Notes under the pieces: model-generated
What the model saw: only the letters and a program-made list of their open reading frames with translations
Told to the model about the DNA's origin: nothing
Databases searched by the model: none
In this document: piece by piece, positions 9,742 through 18,217 of the stretch
Numbering within the stretch: the first letter of the stretch is position 1
Layout of the letters: each line of letters starts with the position of its first letter
Made by a program: the position numbers and the translations under genes
DNA from: Roseiarcus sp963823165
Lineage (GTDB): Bacteria; Pseudomonadota; Alphaproteobacteria; Rhizobiales; Beijerinckiaceae
Direction: 5' to 3'
DNA: 64,000 nt
Assembly: GCA_963823165.1 (NCBI GenBank)
Contig: CAWGKV010000003.1
Coordinates: forward strand, 1 to 64,000

Positions 9742-10683
9742 ATGACGTACATTCTCAACCGGCTGCTCTCGATCGCGCTGACGCTATTCTTGATCTCCGT
9801 GATCACGTTCGCCGTAACGACCATACTTCCCGGCGACGTCGCGACGATGATCATGGGAACGCAGAGCAATCCGGAGGCGCTCGCCGGCTTGCGCAAATCA
9901 CTTGGCCTCAACGATCCGCTGATCCTGCAATATGGGCGGTGGATCGGCGGCATGGCGGCTGGTCACTGGGGGCAATCGCTCGTCTTCAAGGTTCCAATTG
10001 CCGATCTCCTCATCCAGAAGATGAAGGCCAGCTCGCTGATCGTCGTTATGTCGATGGCCATCGCATTGTTTTCGGCAGTGCCGCTTGGCGTCTGGGCCGC
10101 AGTCCATCGGGACCGATGGCAGGATGTCACCAGCAGCAGCGCGGCTCTTGTCGGAGTGAGCCTACCGGACTTCTTCTGGGGGATCATGATGATCCTTCTT
10201 TTTGCGCGGACTCTCGGCTGGTTTCCCTCGAGCGGCTTCGCCGATCCCGCGGTCAACTTCGAGCAGGCCCTCGCGCACGCGTTTCTTCCGTCGCTCGCGC
10301 TTGGCCTTGGGCTGATGGCGCATTTGACCCGCATGACGCGCGCGACCATGACTGGAATTCTCGGACAGGAATTCATACGGGTCGGGCGCGCCAAAGGTCT
10401 TAGAGAGCGCACGATCGTTTGGCGGTACGCCTTGGCCAACGCCATAGGCCCGGTGATAACTGTGGCTGGACTTCAGGTAGGCTACCTGTTCGGCTCGATC
10501 ATCGTCATCGAGACGCTGTTCAACTACACAGGCATGGGCTGGCTCACTTACCAGGCCCTGCTCAACCGCGACATTCCCCTGATCCAGGCGACTGTCTTCG
10601 TCATCGCGGCTGTCGTGATGCTCACCAATCTCGTGGTCGATCTCCTCTACCTCTATGTCGACCCGCGAATTCGGCTGGAATAG
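9742..10683 (+). CDS. Peptide ABC transporter permease (DppB-like)
   Basis: This 313-residue membrane protein is the first permease of the dipeptide-type importer. The N-terminus MTYILNRLLSIALTLFLISVITFAV and the following PGDVA segment are typical of DppB/OppB. The EAA-like loop reads RVGRAKGLRERTIVWRYALANAI, the contact site for the ATPase. The C-terminus (DLLYLYVDPRIR) also fits the family. The ATG at 9742 gives the expected length; longer starts would run into the upstream receptor gene. Six bases separate it from the next permease. Confidence 0.93.
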   Translation: MTYILNRLLSIALTLFLISVITFAVTTILPGDVATMIMGTQSNPEALAGLRKSLGLNDPLILQYGRWIGGMAAGHWGQSLVFKVPIADLLIQKMKASSLIVVMSMAIALFSAVPLGVWAAVHRDRWQDVTSSSAALVGVSLPDFFWGIMMILLFARTLGWFPSSGFADPAVNFEQALAHAFLPSLALGLGLMAHLTRMTRATMTGILGQEFIRVGRAKGLRERTIVWRYALANAIGPVITVAGLQVGYLFGSIIVIETLFNYTGMGWLTYQALLNRDIPLIQATVFVIAAVVMLTNLVVDLLYLYVDPRIRLE

Positions 10684-10689
10684 CGGGAG

Positions 10690-11505
10690 ATGAGGCGCTT
10701 TCTGAGCACCAAGGGCCTGGTCGGCGCGACGCTCGTGATCGTGATGTTCATGACCGCCGTCCTGGCGCCGCTCCTCATTCCAGCGGATTTCGCCACTCGA
10801 ATGACGATGACCGCGAGGTTGCGCCCGCCGTCTGCCGTGCACTGGCTCGGCACCGATCAACTGGGGCGCGATCTTTTCTATCGCGTCATGCTCGGCGCGC
10901 GAACGTCGCTGTCCATCGCCAGCGCGGCGGTGCTGATGAGCCTTATGCTGGGCCTGCCGCTCGGCATGGTCTCGGGGTTCTATCGCGGCCGCATCGACAA
11001 CGCGCTGATGCGCCTCGTCGACACACTGCTGAGCTTTCCGGTTCTGCTGTTGGCGTTGACCATCAGCGCGATGCTCGGCCCGAATGCAACAAACGCCACC
11101 ATCGCGATTGGCGTCGCTTTCACTCCTTTTCTCGCGCGCATCGTGCGAGGCGAAGCCTTGCGCGTGACGCAGATGCCTTACGTCGAGGCGGCGCGCGCCG
11201 TAGGCGCGACCAACCTTCAACTCGTCCTCCGCCATGTCCTGCCGAATGTCATGCCACCGATCATCGTTCAGGCGACGATTAGTCTCGCCTTCGCCATTCT
11301 TGCCGAGGCGGGACTGTCTTTCCTTGGGTTGGGCACGCAGCCGCCGCAATCCTCCTGGGGACTGATGATCCAGGCTTCACGTGATTATCTCGACGTCGCG
11401 CCCTGGACTGGACTCGTTCCCGGCGCCGCCGTCGCCTTGACTGTGCTCGGCCTCAACATGTCCGGCGACATTCTCCGCGACGTCTTCGACCCTCGCACAA
11501 ACTAG
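10690..11505 (+). CDS. Peptide ABC transporter permease (DppC-like)
   Basis: This 271-residue membrane protein is the second permease of the dipeptide-type importer. It carries the DppC hallmark HWLGTDQLGRDLFYRVMLGARTSL after the first helix, and the EAA loop EAARAVGATNLQLVLRHVLPN. The C-terminal segment GLNMSGDILRDVFDPR is also typical. The ATG start lies six bases after the DppB-like gene, preceded by GGGAG, so it is co-translated. The ATPase gene follows at 11514. Confidence 0.93.
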   Translation: MRRFLSTKGLVGATLVIVMFMTAVLAPLLIPADFATRMTMTARLRPPSAVHWLGTDQLGRDLFYRVMLGARTSLSIASAAVLMSLMLGLPLGMVSGFYRGRIDNALMRLVDTLLSFPVLLLALTISAMLGPNATNATIAIGVAFTPFLARIVRGEALRVTQMPYVEAARAVGATNLQLVLRHVLPNVMPPIIVQATISLAFAILAEAGLSFLGLGTQPPQSSWGLMIQASRDYLDVAPWTGLVPGAAVALTVLGLNMSGDILRDVFDPRTN

Positions 11506-11513
11506 GCAAAGCG

Positions 11514-13379
11514 GTGGACATATCATCGATCGCCGAAATCCCTTCCGAAGACGACGGTCGAGCGCGGCGCCCGCTGGTGGCGGTCGAGAACCTGCGGGTC
11601 GAGTTCAAGACGGACGGTGGAACGATTGTCGCGGTCGATGACGTCTCGTTCGCGATCGACCGCGGCGAGACGGTATGCCTTGTCGGCGAGTCGGGCTCCG
11701 GGAAGTCGGTGACGTCGCTGTCCCTGATGCGTCTTGTCGAGTTCGGCGGAGGACGCATCGCGGCGGGACGGCTCAAATTCGCGCCCCGAGACGGGGGGCC
11801 GATCGACCTCGTCAACGCCCCGTCGGACTTCATGCGCGACCTGCGCGGCAGCCAGATGGGTATGATCTTTCAGGAGCCGATGACGTCCCTCAATCCGGTG
11901 TTCACCATCGAGCGGCAGCTGACCGACGGACTCAAGGTCCATCGCGGCTTGCGCCGGCAACAGGCGCGCGCGAAGGCGCTCGAGCTCCTCATCAGCGTTC
12001 GCGTCCCCGAGCCTGAACGACGGCTTCAGCAATATCCGCATGAACTTTCGGGCGGCATGCGCCAACGCGTCGTCATCGCAATGGCGATGGCCTGCGAGCC
12101 GCGGCTCCTCATCGCCGACGAGCCAACCACCGCGCTCGACGTCACGATCCAGGCGGAAATCCTTGCCCTTATCGACCGGCTGAAGCGGGAAAACCGCATG
12201 GGCGTGCTGTTCGTCACTCACGATATGGCGGTCGTGGCGCAGATGGCCGACCGGGTCGTCGTGATGTACCGAGGCAAGATCGTCGAATCGGGTGACGTCG
12301 AGGCGATATTCGAAAATCCGCAGGCGGATTACACCCGCATGTTGCTCGCCGCGGTCCCCAAGCTTGGCGAGATGCAGGGAACGTTTGCGCCCGCCCGCAT
12401 GCGCAGGCTGGACGACAGTCCGAGCGCGATTGCGGCGACAGAGGCCCCGCCCCAGAGCCCGAAGCCGTTGCTCGTGGTCAAAAATCTGACAACGCGCTTT
12501 CCCGTCAGGGGCGGAGTGTTGCGCAGGATCGTCGCCAACGTCCATGCGGTCGAGGACGTGAGCTTCTCGATCAATGTCGGTGAAACGTTTTCGCTTGTCG
12601 GGGAATCCGGATGCGGCAAGTCGTCCTGCGGTCGGTCGATCCTGCGCCTGATCGAAGCGCAATCCGGCGAAATCTGGCTCAACGGCCGCGAGATCCGCAA
12701 ACTCCCTGCGGCCGAGTTGCGCAGGGCCAGGCGTGATATGCAAATGGTTTTCCAGGATCCATTTGCGTCGCTCAATCCCTATCGTCGCCTGCGTGATCAG
12801 GTCGCCGAACCGATGATCAATTTCGGCCTCGCCACCAAATCGGAAATCGAGGACCGGGTTGCGAAACTGTTCGACCGCGTCGAGTTGCCCCGCAGCTTCC
12901 TCGACCGCTATCCGCACGAGCTCTCCGGCGGCCAGCGGCAGCGCGTCGCGATCGCCCGCGCTATTGCGCCGAACCCGAGCCTGGTGATTGCGGACGAAGC
13001 CGTCTCCGCGCTCGACGTGTCGATTCAGGCGCAGGTCCTCAATCTTCTGGCGGAATTGCAGGCCGATCTCGGTCTCTCTTTCTTGTTCATTAGCCATGAT
13101 ATTGCGGTCGTCGAGCGAATATCGCATCAGGTTGGCGTCATGTATCTCGGGCGGCTTGTCGAATTGGGTCCAAGGCCGGCAGTTTTCGAGGATGCACGCC
13201 ATCCCTACACCAAGGCTTTGATGGCCGCGGTGCCGGTCGCCGATCCGCGGCGTCGTCGCATCCACGAAAATCCGACCGTCAGCCCCATCGCGTCTCCGAT
13301 TTTTCCGCTCGGTCACCGGGTTGCGCCATCGAGCTACGACGAAGTTTCGCCTGGTCACTTCGTCCTCCGCTGGAGCTGA
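11514..13379 (+). CDS. Fused double ATP-binding protein of the peptide ABC transporter (DppD-DppF type)
   Basis: This 621-residue protein joins the two ATPase subunits of a dipeptide-type importer in one chain. The first domain has Walker A GESGSGKS at about residues 58-65, signature LSGGMRQRV and Walker B LLIADEPTTALD. The second has Walker A GESGCGKS near residue 363, signature LSGGQRQRV and LVIADEAVSALD. Each half ends with the oligopeptide-transporter C-terminal segment (PxxDYTRMLLAAVP, HPYTKALMAAVP). The second Walker B has Ala in place of the usual Pro after the catalytic Glu. The GTG start follows the permease by eight bases. It completes the operon that begins at the amidase. Confidence 0.95.
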   Translation: MDISSIAEIPSEDDGRARRPLVAVENLRVEFKTDGGTIVAVDDVSFAIDRGETVCLVGESGSGKSVTSLSLMRLVEFGGGRIAAGRLKFAPRDGGPIDLVNAPSDFMRDLRGSQMGMIFQEPMTSLNPVFTIERQLTDGLKVHRGLRRQQARAKALELLISVRVPEPERRLQQYPHELSGGMRQRVVIAMAMACEPRLLIADEPTTALDVTIQAEILALIDRLKRENRMGVLFVTHDMAVVAQMADRVVVMYRGKIVESGDVEAIFENPQADYTRMLLAAVPKLGEMQGTFAPARMRRLDDSPSAIAATEAPPQSPKPLLVVKNLTTRFPVRGGVLRRIVANVHAVEDVSFSINVGETFSLVGESGCGKSSCGRSILRLIEAQSGEIWLNGREIRKLPAAELRRARRDMQMVFQDPFASLNPYRRLRDQVAEPMINFGLATKSEIEDRVAKLFDRVELPRSFLDRYPHELSGGQRQRVAIARAIAPNPSLVIADEAVSALDVSIQAQVLNLLAELQADLGLSFLFISHDIAVVERISHQVGVMYLGRLVELGPRPAVFEDARHPYTKALMAAVPVADPRRRRIHENPTVSPIASPIFPLGHRVAPSSYDEVSPGHFVLRWS

Positions 13380-13549
13380 AGAACCGCAAAAGGAAGGGAC
13401 AAGAGGCCGATCAAGAATCGAATTGCCGAGATGCACGACGAGATCATCGCCTGGCGATCGCGGATCACCACGAAGATACGGAGGTAATGTACGACAGGAA
13501 CAAGGTCCTGGAAAACGATAGGAAAACAGAAGGGTCGGAGCTGTCCGCC

Positions 13550-13709
13550 GGCCCCAGCGCTCTGCCACCCCGTCTTGCCGTATGGCGTCGAACAGGGCGA
13601 CGAAGTCGGCCTCGTTGTCCGGGGTCCGCACCACGTATTCGTGCGGGATATCGGGCATCGTTTTGGGGAACCGGAAGGCGAGGCGGCTGAGATCGCCCAT
13701 GCCAATCAA
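13550..13709 (-). pseudogene. Possible remnant of a conserved small gene
   Basis: On the minus strand from about 13709 a short stretch reads like real protein (PHEYVVRTPDNEADFVALFD, then AIRQDGVAERWGRR). After that the frame degenerates into unlikely sequence with no plausible end. It sits 45 bp downstream of the coiled-coil gene on the same strand. I read it as the N-terminal part of a gene that has lost its frame, at low confidence. The rest of 13380-13753 shows nothing else. Confidence 0.3.
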
Positions 13710-13753
13710 ACTGTCTTCCTGAGCCGGGCGGCAGCCAGGAGAGCGTCGCTGCG

Positions 13754-14056
13754 CTATCGCCGCTCCTGCAATTCGCGGATCTGGCGCTCGAGGACTGATA
13801 GGCGCGCCTCGAGTTCATCGTCTTTGGTCAGCGCCTTGTCGACGTCGGCGTGCAGCGCCTCGGCCTCGCCTTTGGTCATCTGGACGGCAGCGAGGTCATT
13901 GATCGCCGCCCTGATCTGCCGGCTGTCATGCCGCAGCGCCTCGACCGCGCGATGGATCAGCGGGATTCCGGCGACCTGCGGCGCCATGGCGGCAAGGTCG
14001 CGCTGCAGCGGCGCAAGTTCGCGGCGGAGGATCAACGCCAGCTCTTCATTGGTCAT
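13754..14056 (-). CDS. Small coiled-coil hypothetical protein
   Basis: This is a 100-residue, mostly helical protein. Heptad-like hydrophobic spacing runs through residues 5-45 (LALILRRELAPLQRDLAAM) and again at 60-98 (ADVDKALTKDDELEARLSVL), so two coiled coils are likely. There is no signal peptide or membrane segment. Proteins of this style (an N-terminal LILRRELAPLQRDL and a C-terminal LERQIRELQ) occur in related bacteria with no known function. The start has only a weak ribosome site. It lies just outside the left end of the tRNA-Lys island. Confidence 0.55.
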   Translation of the reverse strand: MTNEELALILRRELAPLQRDLAAMAPQVAGIPLIHRAVEALRHDSRQIRAAINDLAAVQMTKGEAEALHADVDKALTKDDELEARLSVLERQIRELQERR

Positions 14057-14260
14057 GAAAGCGAGGCTTAAGGCGGGCGCCGCAGCCGGTCAACATGTCC
14101 GGGCGCGCGGCGCGAGGGCGACGCTTCGAGGGGAGACCCAAGGCTGCCCGCTGGCCGGCCTTCCGCTGGGCCGGGGCTTCGGGAGCAGGCCTTTCGTTAG
14201 CCGCTCGCTAGCCCGCCCGTTTCGGCCGCTCCGTCCCCATCGCCAAGTTATTGATTTCGC

Positions 14261-14306
14261 TGGTGGGCGCGCTCGGGATCGAACCGAGGACCCTCTGATT
14301 AAAAGT
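14261..14306. repeat. Left attachment-site copy, 46-bp tRNA-Lys 3' fragment
   Basis: The sequence is identical to 21308-21353. It starts with the complement of the CCA end and acceptor stem and runs through the T-arm into the anticodon stem of tRNA-Lys. To the right the match stops at AAAAGT, where the island sequence begins. It does not encode a full tRNA. Confidence 0.92.
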
Positions 14307-14425
14307 TTGAATGTCGGATGTTTCCGGCCATGTCCGAACCCGTTTCGCACTGAAAAAGTAGCATGAAATAGAAAGATTTAGATAGATGTTGGTTTTCTGG
14401 AGATTGACAGGGATGGACTGATTGT

Positions 14426-14463
14426 GCTTACCATGCGCTTACCGTGCTTACCATATGCTGACC
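14426..14463. promoter_or_regulatory. Left cluster of GCTTACC repeats, putative integrase arm sites
   Basis: GCTTACC occurs at 14426, 14437 and 14446, with a variant GCTGACC at 14457; the spacings are 11, 9 and 11 bp. The same motif occurs twice, 11 bp apart, near the right end of the island (21207 and 21218). Clustering at both ends and helical spacing suggest arm-type binding sites for the integrase or an excision factor. They lie just before the integrase start at 14489, so they might also affect its expression. Confidence 0.5.
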
Positions 14464-14488
14464 GTGAGCCGGTTTCGAGGGGCGCGAC

Positions 14489-15784
14489 ATGGCGACCGGA
14501 CCGATTACCAAGACCAGCGTTGACCTGCTTACCTGCCCGACGAGCAAGGACAGGGAAATCCTCTGGGATGGCGGCCACCGGGAAGCCGTTCGGGGCTTCG
14601 GCGTCGCCGCATTCCGCAACGGCGGCAAGTGCTACATTGCCCAATACCGAAAGGATGGACGTTCGCGCCGGACCCGCATCGGCGAGCATGGGCGCCTGAC
14701 GCCTGAGCAGGCGCGCAAGGAAGCGCGGAAGATACTTGGCTTAGTTGAAGGCGGCGCGGACCCGATTGCGGAGCGAAAGGCGGCTCGCGAGGTTCGGACG
14801 TTCAAGGCGGTTGCGACCGATTTCCTCGAGCAACACGTCAAGGCCAAGCGGAAGGCGCGGACGGCGGACGAATACGACCGCATCCTAGGTGTGCACGTTA
14901 TTCCCGCGCTCGGCTCGAAGCGTATTGTGGATCTGCGGCGCGCGGACGTTGCCAGGCTTCATAACAAGCTTTCGGGGTCGCCTTATCAGGCCAATCGCGC
15001 CGTCGCGCTTGTGTCGGCTGTCTGGAATTGGGCGGCCAGACGAGACGAAATTTCCTTCGCTGATAACCCCGCTCGCGCGGTCGAGCGCTTCAAGGAGAGT
15101 GGCCGCGAACGGTTCCTGACCAGCGAAGAACTCACGCGGCTCGGAGACGTTCTCCGTGAGGGCGAAACCATCGGCCTGCCCTATTCTGTCGACGAAACCA
15201 AGCCGAACGCCAAGCATGCGCCGAAGGAAGAGCGCCGCCGTGTCAATCTCGACCCGTTCGCGGTAGCGGCCATAAGGCTGCTTATCCTAACCGGCGGGCG
15301 GCTTCGCGAAATTCTTGACGCCCAATGGTCGCAGCTGGACCTAGAGCGCGGCGTTCTGTTTCTCGCCGATTCCAAGACTGGCAAAAAGCCGCTCTATTTA
15401 AGCGCCGCTGCACAAGCCGTGCTCGCCTCGCTTCCCCGCGTGAAGGGAAATCCGCACATTATCGCAGGCGCGGTCGAACGCGCTCCGCGTTCCGATTTGA
15501 ACAAGCCGTGGCGCGCGGTCCGAAGGGCCGCAAAACTTGAAGGTGTGCGTATCCACGACTTGCGCCACAGCTTCGCGTCATTCGGCGCCGGCGCATCGCT
15601 TGGCCTTCCTATCATCGGCAAGCTTCTAGGCCACTCACAGGCCGCCACAACGCATCGTTACGCCCATTTGGACGCCGACCCGTTGCGGCGCGCGGTCGAG
15701 ACGATTGGCAACACGATTGCCGGTGCGATGGCGGGCGGAAAGCCTGCAAAGGTGGTTTCCATCAAGCAGGGCAAAGCGCAGTGA
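14489..15784 (+). CDS. Tyrosine site-specific recombinase (island integrase)
   Basis: This 431-residue integrase inserts the island into tRNA-Lys. The N-terminus has the DUF4102-type arm-binding fold (DGGHREAVRGFGVAAF, with the RIGEHGRLTPEQARKEA segment). A SAM-like core-binding domain covers about residues 105-190. The catalytic domain shows the first Arg in LTGGRLREIL, HDLRHSFAS (His-x-x-Arg), LLGHSQ and the nucleophile Tyr in THRYAHLD. All key residues are present, so it looks active. Its 3' end overlaps the next gene by four bases. Confidence 0.95.
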   Translation: MATGPITKTSVDLLTCPTSKDREILWDGGHREAVRGFGVAAFRNGGKCYIAQYRKDGRSRRTRIGEHGRLTPEQARKEARKILGLVEGGADPIAERKAAREVRTFKAVATDFLEQHVKAKRKARTADEYDRILGVHVIPALGSKRIVDLRRADVARLHNKLSGSPYQANRAVALVSAVWNWAARRDEISFADNPARAVERFKESGRERFLTSEELTRLGDVLREGETIGLPYSVDETKPNAKHAPKEERRRVNLDPFAVAAIRLLILTGGRLREILDAQWSQLDLERGVLFLADSKTGKKPLYLSAAAQAVLASLPRVKGNPHIIAGAVERAPRSDLNKPWRAVRRAAKLEGVRIHDLRHSFASFGAGASLGLPIIGKLLGHSQAATTHRYAHLDADPLRRAVETIGNTIAGAMAGGKPAKVVSIKQGKAQ

Positions 15785-16344
15785 ACGTCAGGGACAAGCC
15801 CTTGCCGAAATTCCGAGCGCCGTCGTCTGAGCTTCGCGAGGCCAATCGAGTCCTTGCCGAGGAGGACAAGGCTTATGCACTCCGTGCCCATTTCGACCCC
15901 GCGACGTGCTTTCGGCCGTCAGAAAGATACAAGGCCGCAATCCAGCTGGTCAGAAATGAAGCCGAAAAAAAACTCGCGGTGCTTTATGACCACTATTCGA
16001 TAGATGCGGCCAGCGCCGACGCTGAGTTCCGCCTCGCCTTTCGCTTGGCCTGCGACCGTATCCCCGGATTTAACCCGATGCCCCTTTCAAAGGGCGCAGG
16101 CAGACCAAAAAGCGTGCTGAAAAAACATAGGGAACTAGCCCGAGCTATTACTAAACTTACGGTCGATTTGCGAGTTACCGTAATTCAAGCGTGCCGGAAA
16201 TTGGCAAAAGAAGATCCTCGATGGAAACGTTTCACTGCAAAAATGTTGCAGGCGCGCTACTACCGTTTCGCCGAGGCGGTGATGCAGGAGTATGCGATGC
16301 AATCTGAGGAACCAAGGTCGGCCCTTCAATTTCTATCACGATAA
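15781..16344 (+). CDS. Hypothetical protein coupled to the integrase
   Basis: This 187-residue soluble protein begins at a GTG that overlaps the integrase stop (GTGA), so the two are translationally coupled. It is rich in charged residues and helices. A basic middle (GAGRPKSVLKKHRELARAITK) is followed by IQACRKLAKEDPRWKRF, which could form a DNA-binding helix-turn-helix-like segment. I recognise no family. Its position suggests a role in integration, excision or control of the integrase, which is inference only. Confidence 0.7.
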   Translation: MNVRDKPLPKFRAPSSELREANRVLAEEDKAYALRAHFDPATCFRPSERYKAAIQLVRNEAEKKLAVLYDHYSIDAASADAEFRLAFRLACDRIPGFNPMPLSKGAGRPKSVLKKHRELARAITKLTVDLRVTVIQACRKLAKEDPRWKRFTAKMLQARYYRFAEAVMQEYAMQSEEPRSALQFLSR

Positions 16345-16436
16345 TCATTTTCGATCTATATTCGGAATCGGACAGCGAGGACCTTGTGTCAACGACTGGC
16401 GCAACCCGCGCGAGTCGGGATACGCAAGGAAATATT

Positions 16437-16676
16437 ATGTTTCAGCCAGACGAAAAGCTTGGGACCCGCGATGCCGCCCGCCATACCGGCCTCGCAATCA
16501 GCACGATGGCGAAAATGCGCTGTCGCGGCGGCTCTCCACCCTTTCTGCGGCTTGGGCGGAAAGTTGTTTATGTTCGCGCCGATTTAGACACCTGGTTGGC
16601 CACTCGGCGCGCTCAAAGCACGTCCGACGCCGACAGGCTCCCACGCCGCCTGACAGACGCGCCGAGCGCGAATTAA
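16437..16676 (+). CDS. AlpA/excisionase-like helix-turn-helix protein
   Basis: This 79-residue protein has the HTH_17/MerR-like winged fold of phage excisionases and AlpA activators: LGTRDAARHTGLAISTMAKM, then RGGSPPFLRLGRKVVYVRADLDTWLA. The pattern of a helix-turn-helix, Pro-Phe, RLGR, VxYxxxDLDxWL is diagnostic. I chose ATG 16437 because AAGGA lies eight bases upstream; an earlier start at 16386 is possible. In an integrase island it probably serves as excisionase or regulator of excision. Confidence 0.85.
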   Translation: MFQPDEKLGTRDAARHTGLAISTMAKMRCRGGSPPFLRLGRKVVYVRADLDTWLATRRAQSTSDADRLPRRLTDAPSAN

Positions 16677-16720
16677 ACCCCGAACAGCTCCGCTCAATCA
16701 GCCCCCACCGCGAGAAAAAA

Positions 16721-16737
16721 CCCCGCCACACGCGGGG
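16721..16737. terminator. GC hairpin next to an A-run
   Basis: CCCCGC and GCGGGG are separated by five bases and preceded by six A. Read on the minus strand this is a hairpin followed by T6, a textbook intrinsic terminator for leftward transcripts. The island genes here point right, so it may instead block antisense transcription or act as an RNA hairpin. Confidence 0.45.
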
Positions 16738-16766
16738 GCGCAGGGCGGGGCACAGGAGTCACTACA

Positions 16767-16982
16767 TTGCTAAGAAACACTACCATGTATCGCGGCGTCG
16801 CGGCTAGTAGGACGCACGCTGAAACCCTGCCGCTGTTCGTCTGGGCGAATGCACAGCGAGACAGTCATCAACCCGTCAACCTCCCCCGCGCCGCGCGTCT
16901 TGTTGCGAGCCGCTTCGGCCTGCCGATAGCGCGGGCTCGGATCATCGCCGAGCTTGCGGGCTTTCCGATGGAGGCCGCCTAA
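16767..16982 (+). CDS. Small hypothetical island protein
   Basis: This 71-residue protein contains a helical C-terminal half (LPRAARLVASRFGLPIARARIIAELAGFPMEAA) that resembles a compact helical DNA-binding domain. The TTG at 16767 has AGGAG nine bases before it; ATG 16785 is an alternative with a weaker site. It overlaps the next gene by one base (TAATG), supporting translation. Small proteins of this sort with a C-terminal RARxIAELAG segment accompany integrated elements in alphaproteobacteria. No function is known. Confidence 0.65.
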   Translation: MLRNTTMYRGVAASRTHAETLPLFVWANAQRDSHQPVNLPRAARLVASRFGLPIARARIIAELAGFPMEAA

Positions 16983-17281
16983 TGCTGGACATTCGAAAGT
17001 TGACTGTCCGCACGCTGGCCGATGGCTGCGAACGGTCTTTTGACGGGCGAGCAGCCTGGGCACTAGCCGCGCTCATCACGGCTGGCGAAAATGGTTGCAC
17101 GCCTATCGACCATCCGGGGCCTAGATGGTCCGCCTACGTGCATAGGCTCCGCCGCGCTGGCCTCTCCATCGAAACGCGCGAGGAGAGACACGCCGGGCCC
17201 TACGCCGGCCGCCATGCCCGATACCTGCTGCAAAGCAAGGTCGAAGTGTTGAGCGCCCTCGAATGGAGTAGCGCGGCATGA
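16982..17281 (+). CDS. Winged-helix domain protein (island)
   Basis: This 99-residue protein has the pattern of a winged helix: a first helix with AAWALAALITAGENGCTPID, a recognition helix near RWSAYVHRLRRAGLSIETR, and a wing RHAGPYAGRHARYLLQ. Proteins with this pattern are common in phage and island modules. It overlaps the preceding gene by one base and the PC4-like gene by four (ATGA), so the three are one translational unit. A regulatory role is likely but its targets are unknown. Confidence 0.75.
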   Translation: MLDIRKLTVRTLADGCERSFDGRAAWALAALITAGENGCTPIDHPGPRWSAYVHRLRRAGLSIETREERHAGPYAGRHARYLLQSKVEVLSALEWSSAA

Positions 17282-17535
17282 CCGCGGAGCCGATCCCGGA
17301 AATCATCATCGCCGAAATCGACAAGAGCGTGCGCGAGACGATTCGCGTTGCGCTCGCAGCATATGAAGGAACGTCGACGATTTCGATTTGGCGCTGGTAC
17401 CGAACCCCCTCAGGCGAGCTGCGACCGGGCAAGGGCGGTCTTGTCGTCGGCCTACACCATCTGCCGGCGCTCAGCGAAGCCCTAGTGGCGGCGCTCGCGA
17501 CGGCGAGGGAGAAAGGACGCCTGCCGCCTCCATAG
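17278..17535 (+). CDS. PC4/p15-like single-stranded DNA-binding protein
   Basis: This 85-residue protein carries the core of the transcriptional coactivator p15 (PC4) fold: ISIWRWYRTPSGELRPGKGG, then LVVGLHHLPALSEALVAALATARE. Bacterial PC4-like proteins bind single-stranded DNA as dimers. It is coupled to the winged-helix gene by ATGA. On a mobile element it could help replication, recombination or transcription of the island; this is inferred from family and context. The length matches single-domain bacterial PC4 proteins. Confidence 0.8.
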   Translation: MTAEPIPEIIIAEIDKSVRETIRVALAAYEGTSTISIWRWYRTPSGELRPGKGGLVVGLHHLPALSEALVAALATAREKGRLPPP

Positions 17536-17560
17536 GCCGCCAGAGCGGCTAGGAATGCGC

Positions 17561-17582
17561 GGGGCGGCCATTGCGCCGCCCC
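17561..17582. terminator. GC-rich hairpin after the PC4-like gene
   Basis: GGGGCGGC and GCCGCCCC form a perfect 8-bp stem with a 6-base loop, 25 bp after the PC4-like stop. No T-run follows, so it may be a weak terminator or a processing hairpin separating the small-gene cassette from the next gene. Confidence 0.45.
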
Positions 17583-17644
17583 GCTTACCACTCAGCCCAC
17601 TAACTTCTTTATTCTGCTCCGCAATCCGAAGCTCAGGAACACCC

Positions 17645-18217
17645 ATGGCGAAGGCGACAAACCTCCGCGACCGGCCACACGCGCGCATCTACTCCCATTG
17701 GCGCAGCTCCCCAGCTTGGCGCGGCCTCTCGCTCGTCGCGCGCGCTCTGCTCGTCGAAATCATGCTGGAATATCGCCCGGGCCAGAATGGCCGCCTCGAA
17801 TGGTCTTGTAGAAAAGCAGCGGCGGCGGTCGGCGTCTCGAAGGACCGGGCGGCGCGAGCGCTGACCCAGCTCGAATTGCTTGGATGGCTCAAGGTCGAGC
17901 GCGTCTCCGGTTTCGGAAAGAGCAACGCGCCGGCCTGCTACGCGCTGACAATGTTCGCGAACGACGTGACCGGCGACCCGCCGTCTTTCGCCTTTGAACA
18001 TATCGACCCTGCCAACCCGCTCCTCCGCGGCCCGGTCCGTGTCGCACCGCAGGGACGCGGCGGTCGCATTTCAGGGACACAGGCGTCGCGCCAGAGGGAC
18101 ACAACGTCGAATCCGAGGGGGTTTGTCGCTATCTCAGACGCGCTCAAATCGACGCCTATTTTCAGAGACATCGCCGAGAACGGGGCGAAGCGTAAAAAAC
18201 CCGGAACTAGCCGCTGA
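17645..18217 (+). CDS. Helix-turn-helix protein, plasmid/phage replication-type
   Basis: This 190-residue protein has an N-terminal wHTH. LSLVARALLVEIMLEYRPGQ is followed by SCRKAAAAVGVSKDRAARAL and LTQLELLGWLKVERV, a clear winged helix similar to those in replication initiators and phage regulators. The C-terminal 80 residues are polar and probably disordered. The ATG at 17645 has AGGA before it; a longer frame upstream (from 17555) is not needed. It may be the replication or control protein of the island, which is inference. Confidence 0.7.
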   Translation: MAKATNLRDRPHARIYSHWRSSPAWRGLSLVARALLVEIMLEYRPGQNGRLEWSCRKAAAAVGVSKDRAARALTQLELLGWLKVERVSGFGKSNAPACYALTMFANDVTGDPPSFAFEHIDPANPLLRGPVRVAPQGRGGRISGTQASRQRDTTSNPRGFVAISDALKSTPIFRDIAENGAKRKKPGTSR

